Shown here one piece after another: positions 55,275 through 64,000 of a DNA stretch of 64,000 nucleotides. The stretch spans positions 1 through 64,000 of the forward strand of contig JAEBUN010000003.1 of the NCBI GenBank assembly GCA_023014365.1. Direction: 5' to 3'. The position numbers and the translations under genes are program-made. This DNA comes from Lepiota brunneoincarnata. Lineage: Eukaryota > Basidiomycota > Agaricomycetes > Agaricales > Agaricaceae. The notes under the pieces are model-generated. The model did no database searches. It was not told where the DNA came from and saw only the letters and a program-made list of their open reading frames with translations. Position 1 is the first letter of the stretch; every line of letters begins with the position of its first letter.

Positions 55275-56497
55275 GCCTCCCAGGGGAGAGCCTTAGTGAA
55301 AATATCCATGAGCATATTGGTTGTAGACACATAGCATAACTTGATCTCCTTGGTCTCCATGCATTCGCAAATAAAATGATGATGTATATCAATATGCTTG
55401 ACACAAGAATGGGCAACCAGATTGGTGGAAAGTGCAATACATCCCTGGTTGTCTGTGTGGATGATGGTAGCAATTGTTTGTGGGAAATCCAGCTCTGTGA
55501 GCAATGTGCAAAGCCAGATTGCCTCCTTGGTGGCATTGGCAGCCACAATGTATTCAGCCTCAATGGATGAGGTGGCAACTGTGGGTTGTTTCTTTGAAGA
55601 CCACAAAATGGAGCTACCGGTGACTTTGAAAACAAAACCTCTGATGGACCTTTGGTCATTGGAATCCTGAGCCCAATTGGAATCTGTCCAACTGACCAAG
55701 TCAAAAGCATCCTGCCCATGTCTTCCCAAGACCAGACTGTAATTGGCTGTACCCTTGAGGTAATGGAGAATGTGCTTCACAGCCTCTAAATGAGTGATGC
55801 CTGGGTTACCACCAAATTGGGCAACAAGGCCAACAGCAAACTGGATATCAGGTCATGTCTGTGTGGCAAAGAGGAGTGAGCCAACAAGGGACAGGTAATG
55901 GATATCACCCACATGTTCAACATAGGCACATTTTTCATTGGTGGTGCCAGGGGAATGAGACTGGATGAGGTTGTGTTTAATAGGAAGGGGAGTGGAAACT
56001 GGGTTTGCATCCTGCATGCCAAACTGGACAAGCATTTGGTGGATGTAAGCCATTTGGTTGAGATATATGAGGTGATTTGCACGATCTTGTACAACAGCAA
56101 TCCCAAGCATGTACTTGAGCTCCCTGAGATCAGTAATGTCAAACTCTCCACCTAGAGCTGACTTGAAGGACATGATCTTGCATCCTCCAGGACCTGTGAT
56201 AGCCATATTGTTAACATAAATGAGGACAATGAGTATAATCTTGCCATCCTCCTTGCTAAAATACAAACAATCATTGGCAAAGGCATGCATGAAGCCAAAT
56301 CCAGTGAGGACCTCATGTAGCTTCTTCTTCCATTGTCTTCCAGACTGGTGCAAGCCATATATTGGTTTCCTCAACCTCCAATAGCGAGCACCCAACCCAT
56401 ACTTCTCCACACCCTCCAGAACCTCCATATAAATTTCTTCATCTAATTCCCCTTGAAGATAGGCTCCCACAACATCCACCTGATGAATATCAAAATC
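55275..56497 (-). pseudogene. Ty1/copia pol fragment (RT and RNase H)
   Basis: Reading leftwards: QVDVVGAYLQGELDEEIYME, LRKPIYGLHQSGRQW, then LIYVNNMAITGPG, where active copia elements have YVDD; both catalytic Asp codons have become Asn by G-to-A change (about 56205-56216). TGA at 55853 replaces Arg before PDIQFAV. RNase H follows with SWTDSNWA, SSIEAEYI and HTDNQGCIAL, up to DIFTKALPWEA at A1's edge, and continues at 24171-24103. The order RT-RNase H at the 3' end is diagnostic for copia. The 5' half, including integrase, is missing because of the A-family LTR and element C. Few CpGs remain. Confidence 0.92.
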
Positions 56498-56705
56498 TGT
56501 TATGATCCGTGCTCCTTCTGTATCTGAGGATAACTGGAGACGGCCTTCAATCACTCTATAAGGTGTCCGAGATGGTTGGCCTTATAGAGCTTAGTGGATC
56601 GCGCTCAATGAGATAACGAGGGAAGACGCCAAGTTAAGGCAGAGAGGTAAACGACCGCTGTTAACAAGATTAAAGCTTGAGGCTTTAATCTCTACTTGTA
56701 CAGGC
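56498..56705 (-). mobile_element. Partial family-A LTR cut by element C
   Basis: It starts TGTTATGATCCG within copia RT and matches the A LTR for 208 bp, up to TTGTACAGGC. There element C begins. The rest of this LTR should lie beyond C outside the window. CpGs are mostly kept, so it is a fairly young insertion. Confidence 0.93.
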
Positions 56706-57092
56706 TGTTACCCGGGTTAGGGGTTCGCTCTTGAGTAGCACGGCGTTCGTGGCAAGATGTCTATACAGACTTGGTCTTGTCCTACTGGGCGTGACTTAGA
56801 GACGACTGGAGCACTATAGTCCAGCCGGTTTAAGGGCAAAGAGGTATAGGAGGCAAGAACTGTATAACACTAAGATAAGGATACAAGGTATTGTACTGTA
56901 TCCTTATATACTTCTAAGTGTGGCTGTGCTCCTACTATAATAATCCAGACCGGGGTAACTATGAGTCAGAGATAAGAGAACATGAGGCGTATACTAAGAA
57001 TAGTCCTTCTGATGTACACTACTGATAGTTTCATAGTGACATGGGAATGTGAACTAAAAATAACTGTCCTTCTGATGTGGTTTCTGATAACA
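56706..57092 (-). repeat. Element C 3' LTR (387 bp) with hairpin
   Basis: Inverted termini TGTTA..TAACA. It contains a perfect inverted repeat, ATAAGGATACA (56875-56885) and TGTATCCTTAT (56897-56907), next to a TATATAAGG box on the minus strand. This resembles the promoter-hairpin arrangement of the A LTR. Confidence 0.85.
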
Positions 57093-57129
57093 TTAGGTCC
57101 GTTTCTAGAGTTGTTTTCCATACAACTCG

Positions 57130-58498
57130 TTAGTTTTCTTCTTCCGGGTATTCGGCTAAGTAATTTGGTTTGTAGTAGTCGATCTGGGGTAGGTTGGTGG
57201 AGTCTGGTCTGGGGGGAATGACGGGGGAGAAGGTGGGAGTGGGAGTTCTGTGAAGATCGAGTATGGCGGCGGTTTCTGGGGATGGGGGTTGTCCTGGGTA
57301 AAAGATATCATATAGAAGGCGTCTGAACTGGGGACTTTCGATTCTTTCTTCTGGTGGGGTGAGTTGGTTTGTTTCAGAAGGAACCGCATGGTTCTCCTGT
57401 GATGTTTGATTCGGCCACGTCGTCGTAGCATTCCTCGTAATAATCGTCGTGGGTGAGATCGATGTATCGATGGTGAGTTGTGGGAACGGTCGAGGGACGG
57501 GCTGTAGGATTTCTGGAGTAGGGGGCGTGTCGAGTCTTTCGACTTGGGCATTCGGTCCGTTTATGGCGCGGTTGAAAGACGGCGCAATGGGGGCATCTGT
57601 ATTTGATGCAATCGTATGAGTAATGTCCTGGGGCATATTGCTTGCATCCGAGGCAGGCAAATTGGGGGCAATCCATGGCCCAGTGTCCTGTGTGTCTGCA
57701 TTGGATGCAGACCGATCTGTCTGTGGTTCGGGGGTTGGTTCGCTGGTGAATGGGGTTGGGGGAGTTCCGAACCGGGACGTTGTTACTGGTGACGGTGTGG
57801 GTGGTGTCCTTGGTGGGGGTGAGAAGTCTGAAGGGATTTCTGATACTGGTGGGCTTTCTTCCCTTACTGGGGGCGGTGGTGATGATAGCGGCAGTGGTCG
57901 TCGTGGTAGTGGTGGGGATGGTTGTGGTGGGGGGCTGCGAGGTATGTACCTCATTTCGTTTGGGTAGGTTCTTCGACACCTCAGACATGAGGCCCGATCT
58001 TGAGCGGAGAAGTCGCTCGAGTGATTCTGCCCAGGCACGTTGCGTATTGTACGCAGTAGCGAGAGCCTTAGTCTGTCGTACGTGGTGGGTATAGTCGTAC
58101 CAGAGTTGTCGGTCGTATTCTGAAATTGGAGTGTGTTCCAATTTAATCGTAAAGGCTCCGTCGGTGGCAGCCTCGCGCAGATCTCCGTCAGAAGGGTGAT
58201 CTGGTCCATATGATCGTACTCCAGCTGTATGGTATCTAAGGGAGGCGGCTGGGGCAGCTGTTGGTTCTGGAGTGTCGTTGGGGTCGGGGGTCTCGTCCCT
58301 GGGGGAGGCGTATGTTGCGGCGAAGGTGTGAGAGGGGGTGTAGGGAGACGGGGCTGGAACGGGAGTTGTTTGAAGTGTTGTATGTTCGACACTTGCATTG
58401 TTTATGATGACGACGGAGGATGATGAGGAGGTTGGTGAAGGTGTTGTTGAAAAAGGGGGAGTAGTTTGGGGGCGAGTGAGGTCGAGGTTCATGGGCAT
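57130..58498 (-). CDS. Element C accessory region: overlapping ORF3a and ORF3b
   Basis: ORF3a (58498-57374, 374 residues) starts MPMNLDLTRPQTTPPF. It has a helical stretch (RAWAESLERLLRSRSGLMSE) and then zinc knuckles CIQCRHTGHWAMDC (C-x2-C-x4-H-x4-C) and CLGCKQYAPGHYSYDC (C-x2-C-x6-H-x4-C). A third Cys/His group (CPHCAVFQPRHKRTEC) follows, and it ends SNITGEPCGSF. ORF3b (58398-57130, 422 residues) is Pro/Thr-rich and overlaps ORF3a for about 1 kb without a stop. ORF3b ends 37 bp before the LTR, unlike family A. The shared knuckles and SNITGEP ending with element A show that ORF3a is a genuine conserved gene. Whether ORF3b is translated is uncertain. Confidence 0.75.
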
Positions 58499-58500
58499 CT

Positions 58501-61500
58501 TTAAGTACGTTTGTTGTGGGAGCGAAGTTGTCTTTGGTTGGCTCTGGTGGGTTCTTGTTCTTTCTGGAGAATTCCATGAGCTTCTTTATACTTGGTCAAG
58601 TACTCTTTGGCATTCTCATGAAGTGTTTCGTCGGTGATCCATTCGTTCTCCGTGTGGGAGTATCCTTTCCATTTGACGTAGTATTGGAGCTTTCCACGAT
58701 GTTGTCGGTGGTTTAGAATGGCTTCTATTTCGTACTCTTCTTCTTCATTGATGATGTCTGGTGGTGGTGGGGTCGGATGAGATCCGTATGCTTCTGTTTC
58801 AGCGTATGGAGTTAGAAGGTTTCTATGGAATATTGGATGTATCTTCCATTTGATCGGAAGTTTTAGTTTGTAGGTGAGCGGTGATAGGACTTCTGTGATA
58901 AGGAAGGGTCCTAGTCGTTTTGGGGATATTTTGTTGGAAATGAAGGGGAGTTTGAGGTTCTTGGCTTCTAGCCATACCTTTTGACGTGTTTCAAGGGGTT
59001 TGACAGTTCTTCTGGTTCTTTGTTTCATAATGTCGGCGGAGAGTTGATGTGCCGCGTGTGCTTCTTTTCTGGCATCATCGAGGAGTCTGATGCGTTCGTC
59101 TACTGATGGAAAGTTCAATGTTTCCATTACCGTGGGTATCGGTGGAGGGTTATATCCCATGATTAGTTCAAATGGGGATTTCTGCCTCGAGGCATGTATT
59201 TTGGAGTTGTGTGCGAATTCGGCGATAGGGAGGGTTTCTGACCAGTCAAGGGGATTCCTGGTGCAGTATATGGCGAGATAGGTCTCGATTTCTTGATTGT
59301 ATCGTTCTGTGGAACCATCTGTCTGGGGATGGTATGCGGTTGAAAATGCCTGTTGGATGTTAAGGCGTTTGGCTAGCTGTCTGAGGGAGTTGGCGGCGAA
59401 TCTGGGGTCTCGATCTGATATGATTTTGTCGGGTAGTCCGAATCTGGTGAAGACTTTTTCTATTAATAGTCGTCCGATGTCATCGGCGTTTGATCGATCT
59501 GAGGTTGGGATGAAAATTACCCCCTTCGTAAGGCCGTGGTCCACCACGGACAATATCGCATTATGGCCGGCGCTAGGTGGTAGACCGGTGATAAGATCCC
59601 ATGAGATCTGGGCAAATGGGCGTTTAGAGGATGGCGGAGGGATCGGTTGAGTCAGTGCGCGATCCGGTCTGCGTATGATTTTGTGTTGCTGACACTCTGG
59701 ACAGCCTTTGACGTAGTTCTTTATGAATGTCGACATTCCTGGCCAATATACTTCTTTCTTGGCAAGGCGGTATGTTTCCTGTTCTCCAGGGTGACCACGT
59801 GTAGGATGGTCGTGGTATCTTGCGATGACATCGCGTCTGAGTTGGAGGTCTTCTGGAATGATGACACGTTCTTGGAACATGAGGAGTGAACCGTTCGGGG
59901 TTGGGACTGTTCCGAAGTCTTTATCGGCGGCGTTAGGGTGGGTTTCTTTTAGGAGTTTGAACGCTTCGGTGGTTCTAGCGTCGTATTTTGGTGATTCTGT
60001 GATTCTTTCTTGGAGTTTCATATCTACGGTGGCGATAAAGAGGTGTTCTGGGAGTATTGTGATCAGATTTTGATCTTCTATGTCGGTGGTGGCGACAAAG
60101 AGGTTCTTTGGAAGTATGGTGACATCTTCGTTATCGTTATCCTCATCAGGGATGTGGTCTGGACGTCTTGATAGTGCGTCTGGTGCGGGGATCTTTGATC
60201 CTGGAACGTGTTCTAGTTTAAAGTTGTAATCTGCGAGGGTCTGTACCCATCGTGCTTGTCGGCGGTTGATTTTCTGGGGTTTACGCCAGTAGGTTAGGTT
60301 TTGGTGATCCGTTCTAATACGGACAGTATGCGGGCTGCCAAGGAGGTAGTGGCGCCATTCTTCGAGGGCTCGGATAATAGCGAGGAGTTCTCTGTCGTAG
60401 ATGTCGTAATTGCGTTCCGCTGGTCCGAACGTCTTTGAATAGAATGATACGGGTTTCCGTATTCCGTTGATGTCGTGTTGATATAGGACAGCTCCTGATG
60501 CGAATTTAGAAGCATCAGCTTCTATTTCGAAAGGTTTTGTGGAGTCAGGCATGAGGAGTACCGGTTCCTTTAAGAATTCGTTTTTGAGTGTTTCGAACGC
60601 TTTCTGTTGTTCTTCTTTCCATTCGAATTTGTTTGATTTGGAAAGGAGTTGGTTCAGGGGTTTGGTGTGGTGGGAGTAGTTGCGGATGAACTTCCGGTAG
60701 AAGTTGCAAAATCCGATGAATTTCCGAATATGTCGGACAGTTTTTGGTATTGGCCAGTCTTCTATTCCCTTGAGTTTTCCGGGATCCATTTTGATCTCGT
60801 CTGGCGTGATGATCATGCCGAGATATTCGAGTCGTTGTTTGTTGAATTCGCATTTCTCCGTTTTGAGGTAGAGGTCGTTTTCCTGCAGGATTTGCAGTAC
60901 TTTTTCCGTAAGTCGGTCGGTTTCTTCTTGGGTTTTACCGTAGATTAGGATATCATCCATGTAGATGATGATTCCTCCTTTCTCCATTATTTCAGAGAAT
61001 AGTGTGTCCATCATATGTTGGAACGTTGCGGGACTGTTGCAAAGTCCGAAAAACATGACAGTTGGTTCGAAAAGACCCATGGGAGTCTTGAACGCTGCTT
61101 TCCATTGATTGCCATCTTTGATTCTGACGTTATTGTATCCTAGGCGGACATCGAGTTTGGTGAAATACTTAGCTCCTTTGAGCTTATCCATGATAGAGGA
61201 AATCATGGGGATTGGGTAGGCATTTTTGACGGTATGATCGTTTAGATAACAATAGCCTTGGCAGGGTCGGAGGTCTCCTCCTTTCTTGGCAACAAAGAAG
61301 AAGGGTGATGCCATAGGGGATTTTGAGGGTCGGATGTACCCTTTTCGGAGGTTTTCATTTATGAATTCTTTTAACGCTTTTTCTTCGGCAGGTGCTACTT
61401 GATAAGGTTTCATTGATTTTGCTTCGAATGTTGGTTTTAGTTCGATTTCGTGATCAAACGTTCTTGATGGTGGGAATCGTTCGGAGGCTTTCTTGTTGAA

Positions 61501-62190
61501 TATTTTAGCCCATCGGGCGAATCTCCGAGGAATCTCGGGTGGTTCTTTGTTTGATTCTGGTTGTTTTCCTTTTTGGTTTGCCGATCTTGTCGGGTTATGT
61601 TGCTCATTGTGGAGCGTTGTAGCGTGTGTCGCTTTGGCGTTCACTTCTAATGGGGTTAGAAGCATGGGGTTCATTTCTCTTTCTAGAGAGAAGGTGTCGA
61701 GGTCAACATTTGACAGATTGATGTATTCTTCGGGATTTTCCTCGGGTTGAGAGGTCTTTCCAGCCATTATGTCCATGGCGATGGAGTTAAGCTCGACAGG
61801 TCGTCGTAGGGTTCTGAGGAGTTTGGAAAAGTCTTGGTGATCGATTTGGGGTTTCCAAGAGAACGTCTTGGTCTTCCAGTTGATGTCGGGATTGTATTGT
61901 TCCAACCAGGGAAATCCGATGATGAGGTCTTTCTCACCGGTGTTTGTGACGTACGCTTCTAGCGTGCAATCTCTTCCATCAATGATGGTTCTGATTTTGA
62001 TGTATTCATGGATCTTGCCATGTTGATTGTCAGTTCCGTCAACGTTGCTGAGGGGAATTGGTTGGTCCAGCCATTTGGTTTGATAACCATGTCGTTCAAC
62101 GACTTTGTGGGAGATAAAGTTCCCTTGGGCTCCTGAGTCTATCAGGGCGGTGATGGCCACGGGTTTTGATGTCCGTTCACTCCAAATCTC
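58501..62190 (-). CDS. Element C pol: protease, RT, RNase H, integrase, chromodomain
   Basis: An uninterrupted frame of about 1220 residues. Protease: ALIDSGAQGNFIS. RT: FTKLDVRLGYNNVRI, FGLCNSPATFQ and YMDDILIYG. RNase H: EADASKFASGAVL, YDRELLAIIRALEEW and RTDHQNLTYW. Integrase: zinc finger HPTRGHPGEQ..CPECQQHK, and the D,D,E triad in SWDLITGLPP, SDRDPRFAA and HPQTDGSTERYNQEI. It ends with a chromodomain (YEIEAILNHRQHRGKLQYYV, then KWKGYSHTENEW). All catalytic residues are present. The frame is open upstream of the first GTG, so it is probably expressed from gag by frameshift or reinitiation; gag stops about 175 bp upstream in another phase. Confidence 0.95.
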   Translation of the reverse strand, partial: EIWSERTSKPVAITALIDSGAQGNFISHKVVERHGYQTKWLDQPIPLSNVDGTDNQHGKIHEYIKIRTIIDGRDCTLEAYVTNTGEKDLIIGFPWLEQYNPDINWKTKTFSWKPQIDHQDFSKLLRTLRRPVELNSIAMDIMAGKTSQPEENPEEYINLSNVDLDTFSLEREMNPMLLTPLEVNAKATHATTLHNEQHNPTRSANQKGKQPESNKEPPEIPRRFARWAKIFNKKASERFPPSRTFDHEIELKPTFEAKSMKPYQVAPAEEKALKEFINENLRKGYIRPSKSPMASPFFFVAKKGGDLRPCQGYCYLNDHTVKNAYPIPMISSIMDKLKGAKYFTKLDVRLGYNNVRIKDGNQWKAAFKTPMGLFEPTVMFFGLCNSPATFQHMMDTLFSEIMEKGGIIIYMDDILIYGKTQEETDRLTEKVLQILQENDLYLKTEKCEFNKQRLEYLGMIITPDEIKMDPGKLKGIEDWPIPKTVRHIRKFIGFCNFYRKFIRNYSHHTKPLNQLLSKSNKFEWKEEQQKAFETLKNEFLKEPVLLMPDSTKPFEIEADASKFASGAVLYQHDINGIRKPVSFYSKTFGPAERNYDIYDRELLAIIRALEEWRHYLLGSPHTVRIRTDHQNLTYWRKPQKINRRQARWVQTLADYNFKLEHVPGSKIPAPDALSRRPDHIPDEDNDNEDVTILPKNLFVATTDIEDQNLITILPEHLFIATVDMKLQERITESPKYDARTTEAFKLLKETHPNAADKDFGTVPTPNGSLLMFQERVIIPEDLQLRRDVIARYHDHPTRGHPGEQETYRLAKKEVYWPGMSTFIKNYVKGCPECQQHKIIRRPDRALTQPIPPPSSKRPFAQISWDLITGLPPSAGHNAILSVVDHGLTKGVIFIPTSDRSNADDIGRLLIEKVFTRFGLPDKIISDRDPRFAANSLRQLAKRLNIQQAFSTAYHPQTDGSTERYNQEIETYLAIYCTRNPLDWSETLPIAEFAHNSKIHASRQKSPFELIMGYNPPPIPTVMETLNFPSVDERIRLLDDARKEAHAAHQLSADIMKQRTRRTVKPLETRQKVWLEAKNLKLPFISNKISPKRLGPFLITEVLSPLTYKLKLPIKWKIHPIFHRNLLTPYAETEAYGSHPTPPPPDIINEEEEYEIEAILNHRQHRGKLQYYVKWKGYSHTENEWITDETLHENAKEYLTKYKEAHGILQKEQEPTRANQRQLRSHNKRT

Positions 62191-62336
62191 AATGGGTAAG
62201 AAAAGGGATCGTTTATTCGGGGATAGTCGTAATTGTACAGAGTTTATCGAGAAAATGTCCTTCTGGGAGTGAGAGTACGAAATGTCCTTCTGAGTTCTGG
62301 AACGTGCAGGGGCACATCTGTCGACAGCGTTCCTTT

Positions 62337-64000
62337 TTAAAAATCCTGGAATGGACGCATCTCCGGATCCTCGGCTAGCGCGGAGTGGAGTTCTTGTTGG
62401 AGTTCTGGATCGAGGTCATCGACCATTTGGCGCATCTGAGATGCAACTTCTGCGACGGCAAGGGAGTACTTGCGTTGCGGTGATTGTTGGGCGTTCCGGT
62501 TTGGGAATCCGGGACGAGTGTTTTGTTGTCCAGGGAAGGGACGGTTGGGGTTTCTCGCAGGGCGAGGGGGATTAGTGCGCATTCCTGGGAATCGTCTAGC
62601 TGGCGGTGGTTGGGGGCATTTGCTGACCCAATGATCTTTGGCTCCACATCGGAAGCATTCCTGGTTTTGGTATGATTTCATTTGTTGTCCGGTTACAACG
62701 GCATCTAACTCCAATGGTTCTTGTGCGGAGTTTTCTTCGGTGTATTCTGGTTGTGGGATTTCGGGATAGGGATCTTCGAATCCTTCTTCTATCGTGGCAT
62801 GGTCTACTTCCATGGCATGCGGATCGCGTGGGGTGAATCGTGGAGCGTTGCTCCTTTGGTAGAATTGTGCGTAGGGCACGTTGTTGTTTGGACGGCTTGG
62901 TCCGCGGTTGGGTTGATACTGGTTTCTTTGGGGAAACGTGTTTCTGGGGGTGCCGTAGAGGGCGTTAATTCGGCGGAAATTGTCGTCGAGTTTGTTTGCT
63001 CGGGTATACCAAGCGGTGATAGTTGTCGGAGGATTTTCCGATTCGTCGATTTTCATGGCAATGCGGCGGTCGATTGCCTTGCGGTATAGATCGATCAAAG
63101 TGCGATCTTCGTTTAGTCCGGATTGTCGGACGAGTTCTTTGAATTGAGCGTTAAACTCGGTCATTGGCTTGCCTGCTTGATGCAAGGTTTGGAGTCTGGT
63201 GTGTGCGTACGCATGTTCGTCCGCTGGGGTGAAGTCGGCCCTAAGTCGGGCAGTGAAGTTGTCCCATGACTCCATGACTATGGTTTGTCCTGGTGGAGTT
63301 TGGGCGTTTCTCTCGTGGAGGTACTGTCTAGCCCAGGCTCGGGCATCTCCTGATTGCATTGTCGAAAGGACAAACAAGGTCCTAGCGAGGTCGGTGTTGT
63401 AAGTGGTCGCATTGGCGAGCACGTAAACTTCACATTGGAAGATCCAATCTTCAAATAATCTTCTAGTTCCATCGAAGGCGATGGGTTTGAGGAGTCCTAA
63501 CTCTTTTGGGGAAGCTGCAGCGGCCATTATTTGTAGTTGTCCGGGTGGCGGCGGCGGTGGTGGTGATGGAGGTTGTATTGGTCGGAAAGGTGGAGCCGGT
63601 AGGGCTAAGGGTGTGGTTGGTGCTGGTAAGGCGGGTGGTTGGGAATCGGGATTCGATTGGTTGTCGTCTGTGATGTAGACGTCTGAGTTGTTGTCTTCTT
63701 GGGGTTTTCCTTGATTTACGGCGTATTCGTGGCGTGAGAGTAAATTTTCTTCTGATGTGGAAAGTCCTCTAGGTTGTTTGAGGGCGTTTTTAAGTCTTTG
63801 GAGTTCGTAGTCGTTTAATGGGTCTACTTTAGCGCGGTATTCGTCGGCTTGTCTGCGTTTTTCTTCTTCTCGTTCGTAATGTTCTTGTAGTTCTTTTTCG
63901 TGTTGTAGTCTTTGTCGTTCTGCTAGTTCGTCAGCAAAACTTGTTCTTGTACGTGTTGATGCACTTGGAGTGGGTGAGTCGAATGGGGATGGAGGATAGA
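62337..64000 (-). CDS. Element C gag, 5'-incomplete
   Basis: The frame is open from the window edge to a stop at 62337, more than 550 residues. The N-terminal part in view is a charged, probably coiled-coil segment (FADELAERQRLQHEKELQEH, then YEREEEKRRQADEY) followed by a Pro-rich stretch. The internal ATG at 63527 begins the capsid domain (FDGTRRLFEDWIFQCEVYVL, WDNFTARLRADFTP, FNAQFKELVRQSGL). A CCHC knuckle CFRCGAKDHWVSKC (about 62650) and a Pro/Arg/Asn-rich tail follow. The start codon and any leader lie beyond 64000. Confidence 0.9.
   Translation of the reverse strand, partial: YPPSPFDSPTPSASTRTRTSFADELAERQRLQHEKELQEHYEREEEKRRQADEYRAKVDPLNDYELQRLKNALKQPRGLSTSEENLLSRHEYAVNQGKPQEDNNSDVYITDDNQSNPDSQPPALPAPTTPLALPAPPFRPIQPPSPPPPPPPGQLQIMAAAASPKELGLLKPIAFDGTRRLFEDWIFQCEVYVLANATTYNTDLARTLFVLSTMQSGDARAWARQYLHERNAQTPPGQTIVMESWDNFTARLRADFTPADEHAYAHTRLQTLHQAGKPMTEFNAQFKELVRQSGLNEDRTLIDLYRKAIDRRIAMKIDESENPPTTITAWYTRANKLDDNFRRINALYGTPRNTFPQRNQYQPNRGPSRPNNNVPYAQFYQRSNAPRFTPRDPHAMEVDHATIEEGFEDPYPEIPQPEYTEENSAQEPLELDAVVTGQQMKSYQNQECFRCGAKDHWVSKCPQPPPARRFPGMRTNPPRPARNPNRPFPGQQNTRPGFPNRNAQQSPQRKYSLAVAEVASQMRQMVDDLDPELQQELHSALAEDPEMRPFQDF

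Larger units (their letters stand above)
56706..64000 (-). mobile_element. Chromovirus C, 3' part (continues past window)
   Basis: LTR 56706-57092 (TGTTACCCGG..GATAACA) is followed in minus orientation by the accessory region, pol and gag; the 5' LTR lies beyond 64000. The layout equals that of family A, but the protein sequences are clearly different. All coding frames seen are open, so this copy may be active. Confidence 0.93.

Noticed and set aside
1..64000. tRNA, rRNA or riboswitch genes
   Set aside because: B-box-like GGTTCGAA strings (for example near 710 and 40830) were checked by eye and lack a matching cloverleaf; no rRNA similarity was seen.

Overview
The window looks like nuclear DNA of a filamentous basidiomycete, most likely Agaricomycetes. 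The evidence is multi-exon genes with GT-AG introns of about 45-105 nt, tandem NACHT-type NTPase genes of a kind common in mushrooms, Ty3/gypsy chromoviruses ending in chromodomains, a fungal Zn2Cys6 cluster, and repeat copies decayed at CpG. No species can be named. No bacterial operon, CRISPR array or convincing tRNA/rRNA gene was seen.

Region 1 (1-15402) is the gene-bearing arm. It holds an old, diverged segmental duplication (about 505-2310 versus 9228-11460). The left copy ends in a relic of the deoxyribose-phosphate aldolase gene whose fuller copy lies at 11257-12065. A Ser/Pro/Arg-rich disordered-protein gene lies at 5891-8626. The aldolase gene and the mitochondrial ClpB-type disaggregase HSP78 (12211-15402, 14 exons) are head to head over 145 bp.

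Region 2 (about 15480-21500) is a tandem duplication of about 2.9-3.1 kb, each unit holding one minus-strand NACHT NTPase gene. The right copy (18828-21085) is nearly whole; the left copy (15891-18162) is broken in many places.

Region 3 (21958-64000) is a nest of transposons. A 465-bp hAT-type MITE with a perfect 8-bp target-site duplication comes first. Next is a decayed Ty1/copia element, cut by a solo LTR (23261-23971) and by the outer chromovirus A1 (24172-55274, TSD GCCTC). A1 is split by element B (26350-40235), by a younger copy of its own family, A2 (41038-49280, TSD TGGGG), and by solo LTR A3 (50073-50771, TSD CCAGG). With the insertions removed, A1 is about 8.3 kb, the same length as A2. 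A further A-family LTR (56498-56705) in the copia element is cut by chromovirus C (56706 to beyond the window end), whose pol is intact.

The most unusual system is element B, a 13.9-kb gypsy element. Between pol and its 3' LTR it carries two intron-containing genes on the opposite strand. One encodes a 587-residue protein with a perfect Zn2Cys6 motif. The 8-bp palindrome TAAGCTTA occurs 28 times across B, and I saw it nowhere else in the window. An element-encoded DNA-binding factor acting on its own dispersed sites, like plant VANC anti-silencing systems, is a testable inference. Family A has its own novelties: an apparent self-priming primer-binding site, an acidic ORF inside U3 of the LTR, and an accessory region with two long overlapping frames, one encoding tandem zinc knuckles. 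Most frame breaks in conserved genes are +1 insertions, so part of the apparent decay may be assembly error.
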